DNA of 49,486 nucleotides from Parachlorella kessleri (Eukaryota > Chlorophyta > Trebouxiophyceae > Chlorellales > Chlorellaceae), in NCBI GenBank assembly GCA_001598975.1, contig BBXU01001563.1, positions 1 to 49,486 on the forward strand. Reading direction: 5' to 3'. Each line of letters starts with the position of its first letter. Position 1 is the first letter of the stretch. The notes beneath the pieces were generated by a model. That model saw only the letters and a program-made list of their open reading frames with translations. It was not told the origin of the DNA and did no database searches. Positions 11,124 through 23,899 of this stretch are shown here, piece by piece. A program made the position numbers and the translations under genes.

Positions 11124-12104
11124 CCCACAGGTATGGCTGGGTATGGCTGGGTATGAGGGGGGTTGGCTGCTGGCGTCCAGTACCAGTTCGGTCAACAACG
11201 ATATGCCCAGCCTTTGAGGTGCAGGGAAGGCAGCGTATTCGAACGAGCTTGCCAGCATGAGCGTCCCAAGGTTAGCGGTGACAAGAAGGCGCTCGCGGGG
11301 GAAATCTCCTTGTCCAAGAGCTGTCGGTGCTTGTCACAACCCTGCAATATGGTCATGAGGCAGCCATCATCCACTGACGCAGCTATATGCTACTGAAAGC
11401 TGCCGTACGGGCGAAGATGCAGTTCCTACACCCTTGCTGCCAGGTTCAGCCTGGCGAACCCACCACGTGTGTCATGATGTCGTGAGTGATAAACGGAACT
11501 GGGCTTTCCACCTGTGTCAGCTTCGCACTGGACAGTGTGGGCCGCAAGCCCATGGAATGTTCAAAAGGGGTTGGTGTCAAAGACGTGAAAGACCAGCACG
11601 CATTTCTTAGATATTACCTATTCTCCAAGTTCCAAGTACCAAGCTTGGTGCTCAGCAGGACCGAGCGGAAGGGGTGTCCCTTCCAGTTGCCATGCTGTGG
11701 CGCCTGCTGGTAGGCTAGTGACTTCCAGTGCAAGCAGATGCACTACAGCACGCTGGCAGCCATCCCTTGCACTAGAGTAGCAGTGGGAAGCTTGGGGCTT
11801 ACCGTACTTGTGGATTTGGTCAAATTTTTCAGTACAAGTCCTCGTCAACCGATCACACAACTCCCACCACAGCATGTCTTGAGCACAAGTATGTGTACAC
11901 AAACTGTGTGCACAATTTGGCAAATGAATAAATGGTGTGTCTGTGTCTGTTCTGAACTCGCAGCGTTTTGGTACTAAAAAGCGAGAGCGATGCAAAGCGT
12001 GTCTTCACGTCTGGCCCCTGGTTGGCTTGGTGTGTAAAGCCAAGAGGATAACGAGACGGACAGCCGCAAAGTGCCCACGGGGCTCGACACCCTTATAGGA
12101 CGGG
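11124..12104. promoter_or_regulatory. divergent intergenic region with a cluster of GTAC cores
   Basis: This 981-bp region separates the start of the minus-strand repeat-protein gene from the first recognised exon of the plus-strand SBP gene. GTAC occurs at 11405, 11636, 11804, 11832, 11895 and 11971. GTAC is the known core of SBP-domain binding sites and of Chlamydomonas copper-response elements. The count is above the two or so expected by chance. Regulation by the SBP protein next door is inference only. Unrecognised 5' exons of the SBP gene could also lie here. Confidence 0.4.
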
Positions 12105-15100
12105 ATGTGCACGGTGTGCCAGGTGGTTGGCTGCCAGAGCCAGACCCCTAAGAAAATTTACTACCAGCGGTGAGTGACCTCTTGGACGCCCCTGAATTGC
12201 TGGTTCCGGAGTCGGTTGAGTGGACCGGCTTCGCCAGCTCCCCCTATCCAGACAGGCGATACCATCATGTGTCGCCAGGGGTTGACGTGACTAGCTAGGG
12301 CACGTCGCTCACGTGTAAAGTGCAGCTGACGTGCCGCCCTCTCTTCGCGTGCAGGCACAAGATATGCTTGCACCATGCCAACCTAGAGGCACTGGTGCTG
12401 GATGGGCAGTCTATGCGGTGGTGTCAGCAGTGTGGCAGGTTGGTCTCAAGCTGTGCTTGAGTACTTTGTGTGACCGCTGAGAAGCCTGTGCACACACCAC
12501 AGCTGTGGGTAGATGCATATGGTTTGGCTCGGCATACTTCCCCCCCAACTCCCTGGCGTTGACGGGGGGCAGCAAGCGCTGTGCCTGCTGCAGGTTCCAG
12601 CCGCTGGGGGACTTTGACGGCACACGCAAGACCTGCCGCACGGTGCTAAAGCAGCATAACCTCCGCAGGCAACGGCGCAACACCGACTTTGGGGGTGGCC
12701 ACCCCGCCGCTCAGCGCCGCTCTCCCTCCGCCAGCACCGCAACAAACCACCCCAAAGACAGGACAGCGCCTCCTGCTGACTGCCATGGCAAGCCTGGTTC
12801 GCCTGCTTTGCAGCTGCCAGCATCAGCCACGCTGCGCTCCGCCTCTTCCTTGGAGGACACCTGGGCTTCCAACCCTCCCCCAGCTGCCCCCAGCGAGCAG
12901 CCCAAGGCTTTGGGGCGAACACGCCATGGCGGCCCCTGTCGCCGGCCCCTGCTAAGAAGCACAGTAGCAGGCCGTTCTAGCAGCGCTGGCAGCAGCCCGA
13001 AGCCGCCTGCCACATGGCCTTGCCAGCCGGCCAGCACGCCCAGCGTGGCTGCAAACGAAGTGGCGGCGCCTCACAGCAAGCCCAGCATGCAGGATGACAG
13101 GCTGCCAGCAGGCCCATTTGACGGTGAACCTGAAACAGCGTGGTTGCCGCAAGTGCCGCAGCCCCTCCCAGCAGCCCAACCAGCTGCAGCACCTGTGGCA
13201 TGTGATGGCGAGGGTGTCTCTAGCCTGGGGCAGTCTAGCCTTATCAGTACTGCGTGGCCCTTCCACTGGGAGGAGGCTGATGGGAGCTCCTGGGACCCTC
13301 TAGCAGATGAGCTGCTTGGTAGCCTTGCTGAGCTGGATGCTGCCATGGACTTGCTGCCCAGTCAGGGGCGCCCAACCCTAGCCGATTCCAGCCTTGAACG
13401 AAGCGTAAGTTAGGATATGATAGCGCCTGTTGCTTGCATGGCCCGGAGTAGCTTGTTGAGGTAACCAACTACCACCCTTGGGCGCAGACTCCGCATAAAA
13501 AGAAGAAAGGTTCAGGTCAACAGTGCTTTGCAGCGGGCAATCCAAATACAGTTCAAATACCCAGCCATGGCCAAGGTACCATTGTGCGCATGTCTACACA
13601 CATGTAAGGTGCGTGTACGCATGAGGTTTATAATAGGTACACCCCATGTCTACACAACGAAGTCTACTGCCTGCTATGTGCAGCTGGCCTGTGCGGATAT
13701 GCTTCTCGCGCCGTCAGATGCCGCCTCAGCTATTCCCGAGTGGCCGCCAGCTACCCAGCCGAACATATGCACGCCAGCACCCGGCACCCTGCTTCCCTCT
13801 CAAGTTCCTCCTGCTACCCATGCTATAGACTTGCGCGCGCTGCCTGGCGGTGCGGGCACCGGTGTCAGCTGCTTAGCATCTGTCCCAGCGACCATGACGG
13901 CGGCGATGGCCGACATGGGCGCAAGGGGGGGAAGCCGCGCGGCGCGCGCTTCGCCGCAGGCAGGGTCGCCGCCGCCAGGCACCCTGTGTGAGAGTCAGTT
14001 GTTGGGCTCAGTGCACCCTGCCCCTGCTGGTTTGGTGGGCCCAGCAGTGGAGGCGGCGGGAGGAGCTTCTTATGCAGCAGCGGCAGCAGCAGCGGCGGCG
14101 GGAGCGGCAGCGGCAGGGGTGGCGGTTGGGGTGTCGGCAGCGGCGAGGGCAAGCAGCCTGGTAGCGCCTTCACCGGGTTTAGAGGAAGAGCCTTGGCAGG
14201 TGCTGAGCTCTTTGGAGCCTGACATGCCTGCTGGGCTGGGACCTGAAGTGCCCGCTTCGCATGCTTTGCCTGGTGGGCAAGTCGGAGTTGGCTCACCCTC
14301 CACGCTCTCTCAGGTGTGTCCAGTCTAGCAGAGCAATCCCCCACAAGTTAAGCTATCCTCAAGTCTAGCTACTTCCACTGTACTTTCCTGTGACAGCACC
14401 ACTGGTCTGTTGGCATGGCTTTGAAGGGACAGTCCAAACCTCTAGGTGTGTGTTGCATGTCTAGGGTTTTGTTCTGTGTGCCTGACTCCCGCCCACCACC
14501 TACCACCTGGGCAGTGTAACACCAGCATTTTGACCTCTTTTCGGATTTGTATGCAGTGTCGTGACAGCAGGGGTCGGGGCCCACCCATCCTAGCTGATCC
14601 CTTCAGGATCGATAGGCGCATTACTGGTAGCTGTCACAGCCGATTCCCGTGTGCAAGTCTCTCGGTTTCTGACAACCCCCTCTCTGCTGCTGCCACACCG
14701 CAGGACTCCATCGTCCGCCTGAGTCTTAAGATTTTTGACTCTAGTCCCGACCGGCTACCACCCCACGTCCTACAAGAGGTGGTCAACTTAGTGTCTGCTG
14801 ACCCGGTGAGCTTGCCGCGGGATGTTTCTGGGTATACCCTTGGGAATTTTACCCAAGGTTCCTAAGTTTTTCAGGACAAGCTGGGTCCGAGAGAGCCATG
14901 CAGGCGCCAGAGTCGACCATTGTGGCTCTGCCTGGCATTTGTGACAGCCTGCCAAGCTCAATTGATAGCCTGTCAGAGCAAGGCAACAGCACCTTTACCA
15001 TATACAAGTTTTCGACCAAGGCATGCCTTTGCTGCCAATTGTGGAAGGGTGGTCCGGCGGGCATGCTGTGATCCCAGCAGCCCGCCTCAGCGTGCAGCTC

Positions 15101-18100
15101 GGCACCTGCTACGCTGCTGCTGTAGGAAATAAAAACGGTGAAGCCATGGAGTGTGCAGGTCTTTGTGGACAGCTTTGTGCGTCCTGGCTGCACCCACATC
15201 ACCGTGTCAGCTCTGCTGGCTGCGGCAGAGAGGGAGCGGTTAGAAGCCGAAGGCTGTGCCAGCCTGACCCGCAGGCTGTTGCAGTGCAGCGGCTGGCTGG
15301 CAAACGCTGGAGCCGAGGGGGAGCCATGGGCTGCCAACATGCTGGTAGGCACGCCTTGCAGTACCCGGCAGTGGTACACTGACGGTACTGCGCAATGGCA
15401 CGGGTGACCCCTGGCGGCGCAGCAGCACTGGGGCACGCCCTGGGATTGGGCCGTGGTTGCCCTCTTGCTGTGTCTGCCCGGTGGAACAGCTTAGCTGCTC
15501 CATCATGTGCGGCTTTCATGCGTCCATCAGCTTAAGCACACCTTGCGGTACCTGCGTCGCTATGTGTCTAGAAGTAGTGACTTGCGCACAGCAAATTGTC
15601 TTCAAGCAGCTGAAAGTGCTAGGCCAGGCCAATTGCACCCAACAGTTCCGGCGTGGCTGAATGCCGCCCAGCAACGGCAAGCTTGTGCTCCTTGCTGCTC
15701 TGCAGATACAGCTGGGTAGTCAGGTAGCCGTGGTAAGGCAGGGCCGGCTGGCAGCTGTAGGCCAAGCCCCGGTGCTGGCCCCAACGCTGCTGGCTGCCAG
15801 GCCTGAGGTCATGCTAGCCCAGAACGCTGGACAGGGCGGGGCTTCCGCGCCGGGGCCTGACCCATACCCACCAGCCGGCAGCATCAGGCTGTGGGGGTAC
15901 AACCTGGGCGGCGCCACCCGGCCGGGGCGGCATGACGCCATCATTTGTCGTCAAGCGGGTGGGTTGCAGCGAGCCCCTGACCTGATAGTGTATGAGATAT
16001 GCCGCCTTCTTGATGAGCATTGCCCAGTGGGTGGGCCATAGGGGTAAAACTCGGTTTGAAGTGTAAACCTTTTCAAAGTGAGGCAGCCAGCCTTGTGCCC
16101 CGGCTCCTTACTGCTAGCCGCATGGCCCTGGAGAACCACCGGAAGCGAGCTGACTACCAGCAAGGCAACTTTCGGCACATCCACAGCTTCCTCAGGCTGC
16201 TCAGATCTCACCGCTACGTCCTCTGCTTGTGATTAGCATGGGTGGCAGGGAGTGCGAATAGGGAGTGAGCTGAGCTGTGAGTTGTGAATGCTGCCCTGCA
16301 GGCCGTCTGCTTACCTTGGAGGTTCTGGCACATGGCCGAGGGGACCCAGGCGAGATCCGAGACAACCCAGCTGAGATCCGAGGAATCCCAGCTGGGATCC
16401 GAGGGGACCCAGGCGAGATGCGAGGGGACCCAGCCGAGATCCCGGGGCCCCAGCCGTCTCCCCGCCACCCGAATGGGTGTTGGTGCGGCCTCTGGGTGTG
16501 GGCGTGGGCCTCCTGGAGTTTGAAGACCAGAGGGGCGGCTTCCTGAGTGAGGCGGTGGCCGTGGTGGCTGTGCCTGGGGAAACGGCCGTTGAAGAAGCAC
16601 AGCAGGCGCAGCGCTGCCTGGCAGGTAAGGGGGTGGCTGCGGCCCCGGGGGAAGGGCAGGCGGGATGGCAGGCACAGAGCTGCGCTGCGCTGTGCAGGCC
16701 CGGCTGCGGCTGGGACTGGGGCTGGTATCATGAGTAGGGATGTGTCATACGGGCTGCTAGCCGTGGTTCAGTGGTAGCTCTTGGAGCGGGTGCAGGCAGG
16801 GAGTTACTGGGCTGGTGGGAGTTACTTGGAGGGTGTGAGGTTGCCAGACTGCCTGCCGGATCTGAGTGGCTGCCATGCCACCCTCCCGCTCACATCTGCC
16901 TGCGTGGCTTTGTCCAGCGAGCTACACAAGCAAGCCAAAGTGATGGTGTTGACAAGGTGTTACATAGCTGCCACGCACTGCTGCTGCCGCCGCATGGCTG
17001 CCACCAGCAGCCTCCCTTCAGCTGCCAGCCTAGCCTGCGGCAACGGAGTGTAGCTGACATACCTCCCACCCCGTCGCCCTGAGCCTCCTGACGAGCACGA
17101 ACCTCATGGCTTGACCTGCTCCGCCGCCATTTACGGGCCGACACTCGAGCCAGCATTGCAAACACATTTTGACAAGGCAGGGGACCGACCACTGCCAATG
17201 CAGGCCCACCTTGCGGCCGGGTCCCCCTCCAGCCCCTCTCTGCTGCTTCTGAAGCAAGCCAAGCCGACAGAGGTGCTCACCTCCCACCTTCCGTGATGCA
17301 GGCACACCACATGGCACGGCCTTCCTGCAGCAGCTCGGCTTGACCCTCCAACACCTCCACCCCTCTGGAGCCTCCCGGGGCGGCACCGTCAATGCTCACT
17401 CCAAGCCTCCCCACCCACGTGCCAGCGCCCTGGCAGAGGGCTTATTAGTCATGGCACGCTCCGCGGGCTGGGCTGGGCTCAGCACACTGCTGAGTGAAGC
17501 TCTGGCCAGCGTAGGCGAGCACCACAGATGTGCCATGCTGTGCGGTACGGATACCTCAGCATCGCAGGGGTCAGCACCAGGGTCCACCGGGGCGGCTGGG
17601 CACCCAGCAGTACCCCAGCCGCAGCGTCAGTCACAGGAGCCGCCAGCTGCTGCGAGCGAGATCCAGCGCTTGGCAGCAAGAGGCTCTGGGGGCACCCCTG
17701 GTGCTGTAGGTGTCAATGGGGCAAGCCCTGGTGGGCCATTTGGGCCCCTGAAGGTGGGGCAGCTGCTGCAGCAGCAGGAGCAGCAGCAGGAGGGGCACGA
17801 GAAGGAGGCACCACGCGGCATGACCTTGAGCGTGAGTTGTGGCACGGAAGCCGGTGGCAGCATGAAGTCTGCAGAGGCACAGGAAGCGGGTGCTGATGCA
17901 CTTGTGGCTGGGGCCACAGTGGGGGGCAAGGGAGCCGCAGTCAGTGGCGCCGGATTCCTTGAGGGCAGTGTGTGGCTCTCCCCTGCAACGCCTTGCAGCT
18001 GTAGGCTAGGCTCTCTGATTGGGCAGGTGGGTGCGGTCCAGCGCAGCAACAGCTGTACCACCACCAGCAGCAGCTGCTCTTGCAGCAGCGGCAGCCTTCC

Positions 18101-18212
18101 GCAATGCCTGAGAAACACCTCGGCAACTGCCTCTCTGCGCTGCGCCCTGCGAGCCTTGTTTGGGGCCACGGGTCTGGCCTTGCTGCTTCGTGCCGAGTAC
18201 GGCACTGTGTAG
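12105..18212 (+). CDS. SBP-domain transcription factor of the CRR1/SPL1-SPL7-SPL12 class
   Basis: Exons 12105-12169, 12355-12438, 12594-13404, 13684-14313, 14557-14805, 15159-15344, 15706-15958, 16454-16624 and 17302-18212 join in phase to 1120 codons. An extra exon near 13488-13583, with a KKKK stretch, would also keep frame. Residues 1-79 are the DNA-binding SBP domain: zinc ligands C5, C10, C26 and H29, then C45, C48 and C64, with a basic tail LRRQRRN. Q52 replaces the usual histidine of the second zinc site. Further regions typical of large SPL proteins follow: VRLSLKIFDSSPDRLP, FVRPGCTHITV, SIRLWGYNL and FLQQLGLTLQHL. Ankyrin repeats, present in CRR1, are not seen. CRR1 controls copper and hypoxia responses in Chlamydomonas; the same role here is inference. 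The ATG lies right at the domain edge, after ttatag, which could itself be an acceptor, so N-terminal exons may be missing. Exons between 16624 and 17302 may be missing too. Confidence 0.9.
16338..16442. repeat. 21-bp minisatellite, five copies
   Basis: Five 21-bp units follow one another with few changes; the first three positions are always gag and the middle carries ccca or accca. In the SBP gene model the array sits in the intron before the exon at 16454. It reads open on both strands as a 7-residue repeat (GDPGEIR-like on the plus strand), but that frame does not match the downstream exon. Confidence 0.85.
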
Positions 18213-18535
18213 TGTCCACCTTACAGCAAGGGCTGGGGTTTGTGGAGGGGACATCCTCATCCCTTAGGAGTGCCAGAAGTGGAACGCACTCGAAAGCAAA
18301 GGGTGTGAGAGAGGGGTGGAGGAGGTCAGCTGTGATGCTCATCACAACAAGCATAAGGTAGGTGCACATCACTACTTAGCAACTGAGAAACTGGCACCGG
18401 GGGTCTGACTGTTGCAGGTTGTTGGAGAGTTAACCAAACCAACTTGTTGCTGAAGTGTCGTCAGGGTGCAGCAACAAAATTTCCCTGGTTGATGCTGTCA
18501 CTGCAAGTAAGCCACTCAGGGAGGGATGCAGCTCT

Positions 18536-18568
18536 TGTAAGTAATCGTTCTGGGCTGCCCTATTGTAA
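18536..18568 (+). terminator. two TGTAA poly(A) signals for the SBP gene
   Basis: TGTAA occurs at 18536-18540 and 18564-18568, about 325-355 bp after the SBP stop codon. Either would give a 3' UTR of normal algal length that ends before the convergent minus-strand gene. Confidence 0.55.
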
Positions 18569-18954
18569 TGCCGATATGCAAGCGGAGGCCAGTATCTACT
18601 TACAGGGTGTGGTTTTGATCCTGCCCTCTGGCCGTCGCTGTCTTGTTTTTTGTCCATTTTCGGCCCTCGCCCTTTTCAGGGGAGAGGCTATTTGGTTGAA
18701 TTGAACAGATGGCCCGGTACATGCAGTATGCCGGTCTTACGTGCATGCCATTTTTTTCCTGGTACTCTTTTTCATACTACCACTAAATCGTTGCAACATG
18801 CCCGATACATAACTCTTAGGCAGTGTTCAGGCTTGTTCAATTTTATTTTATGAGTGCCTTCGTTAGGTTCTTATATGCGTATGTGGCCGCACTCCTTTGT
18901 ACCTCGTACAAGTGTTTGATGGCTGCTCCAGGGTGCCTGAAGCCCTGGCACTGA

Positions 18955-18959
18955 TTACA
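18955..18959 (-). terminator. TGTAA poly(A) signal (minus strand) for the Gln-rich gene
   Basis: The plus strand reads TTACA, which is TGTAA on the minus strand, about 775 bp after the stop at 19733-19735. The 3' UTR would meet that of the SBP gene tail to tail with a gap near 400 bp. I saw no exon between 18960 and 19732. Confidence 0.4.
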
Positions 18960-19732
18960 AAAGAGTTCCGCTAATGTCTCTGCCTCTGCTTCGCTTTTCC
19001 ATCTCCTAGCTTTTTGAGATCCTGTGTGTTCGCCCAACCCCCCTGCTTGCACCTGTGCCCTGCATTTGCATGCATGTACGCTGGCTGCTGACTCCTCATT
19101 GCACACAAACTCTGCCTTCGTGTCACAAGGCTTTCCAGGTTTGCTGTGTATTGTGATTGCGATCACGGATTGTTGCCTATGTGTTCCTGCATGCTGGTTA
19201 CCCTTTGCCCTTGAGCCAGGATGGGTACTGCTGATCCTTTCAGGAACTGTTTTACTGCTCACGCCCAGCCTGCGGCGGCCATTCTATGTTGTCCTATTTA
19301 GTTTGATTCCGAACATGCCGCGTGGTGCTTGGCTTGTGACCAATTGCATAAGGTTTTATTGCCAGTCTCCTAGCATGTGTACCTTACCAGCGGTCATAGG
19401 CGCATGAAAAATCCTTCCTAGCCTACCCTGCCACACGAGACTAGCAGCACCCGGCTGTTTGCCTGGGGTTGGAATCAGACGGAGGGTCACCCTGGCAGCG
19501 GCAATACAAGGCCAGCCCCTCTGAGGATCTGGGTCAGGAATCCAGCGCTTGCGCCATAACACTCCTGCCAGTACAGCCCAGCTCTCACTCCCTGTTCGCA
19601 CTATCTGCCACCCATGCTAATAGCAACTGACGAATGCCAAGCTTGCGCCAATGCCTACAAGCCTACAAACCAACCAGGCACGACAGCTGCGCGCCCCTGC
19701 CCACGAGCGGATGCCATACGGCAGAAGCACTA

Positions 19733-22700
19733 TCACTTCCCAGGTTCCGGCCTTCGCTGCAGGCCGGGGAGCAGCAACGCAAGCAGGGAGGCTTCCACAT
19801 GGCTGGCCTGCCCCTGCCGCCCTCGCTCACCCTCCCTCACCATGCGCTGCAGGTCTGCAAGCTGCGGATGCTGCTGCCGCCGCCCCCCACTCTCCTGAAC
19901 CGGCTGTGGCCGCTGCTGGTGCTGGTGCGGCTGCTGCAGCCCCTCACTTCCCAGAACCGACCGTGGCGGCTGCTGCTGCTGCTGCTGCTGCTGTGCTTGG
20001 AGGGTGGCCTGGCTGCCCGCTTGACCCTGGGCCACCTCCCACCGCCGCTGCTCCTGCTGTAGCGCAGTGAGGAGCCTGTCGGTGGCCGGCTTCTCACCTA
20101 TTCCCGTCCCTGTGCTAGCATGCTTTAACCCACCCTCTGCCGGCTGTGGCTTCACCTTGTCAGGTGCAAGGGATGCCACTGCTGCCTGCTCTGGCCGGCC
20201 CAAGCCGCCCGGCTGCCTGGGTTGGGGCCCAAGCTTGGGCTGCTGCTGCGCGTGCTGCGCCTGCTGCGTGTGGTGAGCCTGCTGTGCCTCGGGTACTGCT
20301 TGTGCCTGCCGCTGTCCTTCCCGGGGGTCTCCCTGCATGCGGTGCTTTCAGGAGTTTGTGACGACGTGTAAGGCTCAGTGCTAGCCTCGCGACTGTTGCC
20401 CAAATCCATACATCGAGCGGCGGGCGCATCATGCCCGTGGAAGTATTACAGTGAAGCTATGTATCTATGCCACCAAGGATAAAGCATCATCAAAAGTGGC
20501 AAGGGTAAAAGGTAATATCATTGACAATAGCAATGCAGAACACTACCCTGCTCACCAGCGCAGGCCCCGTCGACTTGAGGCCTTGATGGCCCTGCAAGCC
20601 GGCCTCTGCTGCGCTTGGGGGCAACTGTTCTTGGAGCAGGCGCAGCAGCACCTCCGCGGCTGACTGGGTCCCTTCAGTTACCTCCTGGGGCGGCTGCTCC
20701 ACCGGGCTGGTGTCTGTGGAGGGGACCGCAGCCGCCACTGCAGCAAGCTGCTGAAGGAGCGACCCCTGCTGCGCCTGCTGGGCGTGCTGCTGCTGCTGTT
20801 CGGGGCTGGGCTGTTGGCCCCGCTGCTGCTGCAGCTGCCGCCGCTGCTGCTCCTGTACCGCTGGCTGTGCCAGCTCCTGTGATGCCAGCATGGCCAGGTG
20901 CTGCAGCAAGCGCTGCTGAAGGGCCGTCGCCGGCTGTGAGGGACCCTCGGCCTGTTCCTGCCCATGCAGGCCGGCTGCTGGGAGGTCCTGAGAGGGTCGC
21001 CTGCCACCTTCGGACGCTAGCGTGGGCAGAGCCTGGGAAAAAATTGTGGACTGGAGTGAATGCCCCTCCATTAGCGTAGCCCCTGCCTCGCCACCCGGCC
21101 GCGCCTCTGCATGTACACGGCAAGCCACCAATGCTGCATGATCAGACTCTCTTTCGCTGCCCGGGGTATGACTCTGCAACACTTCTACTCGGGCACTCTG
21201 GTCACGATCAGCAAGGCCACTTGCTGACCTCTTTTCTACCCTGCCCTGGGCTCGCTGACCCGCTGACCTTAGCGCGCCGGGCAACAGCACAGCACAGCAC
21301 AGCACAGGTGGTGCTGCTGGTTATGGACCTCCCAAGTATCAGTCAACCAGGCAATGTTGCCCCCCCCAATGAAATCTACGCAACCCAGCATTACCCGACA
21401 GCCAGGCGCGAATGCAAAGGAGCTATCACAAGATTACTGGGGCCAAGACTGGCCTGCACAAGACGGATTCCCTTTAGCATGCAACTACAGGGAGTTATCC
21501 TCATGGAAATTGGGGCCATTATGGTAATTGGGGCCATTACAAGGGAGTCACTACTGGCACGGGAGGCAAGCCCTGTGGGCTGTAGTCAGGTTAGTCACCT
21601 TGCTGCGCCTGCTCTGCGGTCACCTCCCTCGTCGCCCGGTCCACTGCATACACGCAAACCCTGCGCCATCCACACATCAAGAAGGTGGGTTCCTTCGGTT
21701 TACTCTCTATAAGCTGCACCCTCCTGAAACCAGTTAACACATTAATTACTAGTTTGGTGAACTTGCATACAACAGGCAACCCTAACGCTGGTGCCAACAC
21801 ACAGCTCGCCTCATGGCGAGCTCTAGCTGGGACCACTACGGGCAGGACTTCAGTTTGGCTGTTTTGCCCCAGCGCCCAATGCAACAGGCCATGCACAGCA
21901 GAGGTCTTGTTCGATACATCAAATACGGGGCCTGTCAGGGTCTGGATTGAAATAGTTTCACACCTGTGTAGCAGCCGCAACAGGGGCAGAGAGACTGGCA
22001 CAAAGCCGCTCCCCAGTTGCTGAGCTGCCTGCCCCAGCCCCTCCAGAGATTCCACAGGCCGCACATGTAGCCACATGGGCAGAGCAGGGGTGCCCTGCTG
22101 TAAGAGGCCTGAATGCGCAGCCCGTAGACCGGGCCCAGCTGCTGTTCTTGCTGCTACTGCTGCTGCCGCTGCTGGAGGGCCAGCAGTAGCAGTCCTGCTG
22201 GCCGTCACGCCCGCTGTTGGAGCTAGCATGGCGCCTGTGGGTTGGTTGGGCCCCAAGGCAAGCCTCAGGGGAGGACCAGCCCCCTGCTGCTGTGCCTGCT
22301 GAGCCAGCTGCTGCCGTCTGGCCAGCGTGTGCAGCAGGCCTCCCAACCGCGGTGTGATATCAGCTGGCGAACCGGCAGCTTCCTCCCTGCTGCTGCTGGT
22401 GTGCATACCTCCCGCAGCCCTGCCAGAGGCGCCCGCCCCTGGATAAAAACCCAGGTATACATCTGATGCTGCTGCCCCTGCTTTGCCCTCTGGGCCTGCT
22501 GACTCCCTTTGCAGCTGTGCCACCACCTGCTCAACCAGTCGACCCTGCTGCGCAGTGCCTGCTACGCCTGCTGGGCCTGTTGGCCCCTGGCCCAGCAGGC
22601 CCAGCAGGCCAGCTGGCGTGGCAGGTAGTGGGGCGGGAGCGATGGCCGCAGGGGTGGAAAGGGAGGCTGCTGGGCTTGCTGGAAGGGGCTCGACGGCCTG

Positions 22701-23899
22701 AAGAAGCAGGCAGAGCAGGGCAGCGATACATAGTATGAGTAACCATGGCACCTTCATACCCTCGCCCGGGCGCCCTGTGCGAAGTGCTACAGGTGATAAA
22801 CCTAAACAGAGGTATTCACGTGGCTTGTCCACTCCATGCATCCCCAAACAACAAGTCTGAGCTACCTCATGGTCTTCGCATGACGGGGCTGGAACGGGCC
22901 CGCCTGACCAGCAGCGTTACCAGTATGAGCAACAGGCAGGCAGGCATTGCCAGCGAGCCAGCGAAACTGGCAAGGCGAGCAGGGGACCAGCACGGTGGGA
23001 GGCAGCAGGACCAGACTCACAGGGGCAAGAGAGACTGCGGGAAAGGACTCGTCCATACCCAACTCCCCAAGCCTTCGCCGCTGGCGCCGGGAGCCGCTCC
23101 GCTGCCCGTCCCCAGCCACCTGCCCACTTCCCTCCTCCTCAGCCTCTTCCCAAGACCTCGACCGCCGTGCAGCAGGCGGCGTCAGCAGCTGTTGCAGCAA
23201 GTGCGCTTCCCGAGCCAGCGACAGCGGCGGCACGCCTGGCTGCTGCCCCTGCTGCTGAGCAAGAGCTGGGGCTGCTGGGGCGCCGGTATGGGCTGTGCCT
23301 ACGGGCTGATGCTGAGACTCCCTATGTGGCTGCGGCCGAGGTACTACACTGAGGCCGGGCCCAGCTGCGCTGCTGGGACGCAGGTGCCCCACCGCCTGTA
23401 AATGCTGCCGCTGCTGACGCAGTTGAAGCTCCTGCTGCTTGCTGCCGTCCAGCAGGGTTGGTGCCCTGGGTACTACACCAGGCTCCACATCAGGCAGCGA
23501 TGCCACCTCAGCTGACGTCCGGCTGCTGCCAGGCCGCAGGTACTCCACAGAGCCTGATGCCACCCGCGGCATCTGCTGCTGGGCCTGCTGGGCACCATGC
23601 GGCTGCTGTGAAGGGCGCTCTACACTGCTGGCTGCCGCAGCCACTGGAACGGCAGGGCGCAAAAGCTGGCCCCTGTAAGTGGGCTGCTGCCACTCACCTG
23701 CAGCAGCGGAGTTGGGTGTTGCTACTGTTGCTCCTTGTGGATGAGGCTGCTCAGACCCCGAGCGGTGAACTTGCTGCTGGGCAAGCTGACTGTGCTGCTG
23801 CTGCGGCGGCGGCGGCGGCGGCGGCTGACCATGCTGCACTGGCTGGCTATGGGACGACGTGGCAGTGTCACGTCTACCGGACCCTGTGCTCCCGGGCAT
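19733..23899 (-). CDS. Gln-rich, probably type II membrane protein
   Basis: Exon 1 (23059-23899) encodes a Gln/Pro/Ala-rich 280-residue region ending in a basic RRQRRR, and its donor is TTGG|GTATGG. It joins in phase to an exon starting at 22774 that encodes RPGEGMKVPWLLILCIAALL, a hydrophobic segment directly after the basic cluster. That arrangement fits a type II signal anchor with a cytosolic N-terminus. This exon runs to at least 22000; its 3' end is unclear. Exon 20556-21032 (begins ALPTLASEGGRRP, very Gln-rich) joins in phase to the final exon 19733-20332 (begins GDPREGQRQAQ, includes a run of eight Gln), with stop at 19733. I recognise no catalytic domain, and much of the protein is low-complexity. 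Alternatively this is two adjacent genes, the second starting at the MKVPWLL methionine. Confidence 0.55.

Noticed and set aside
16277..16675. Seven-residue repeat protein read from the minisatellite on either strand
   Set aside because: The frames do not match the downstream SBP exon, and the acceptor at 16453 places the array in an intron.
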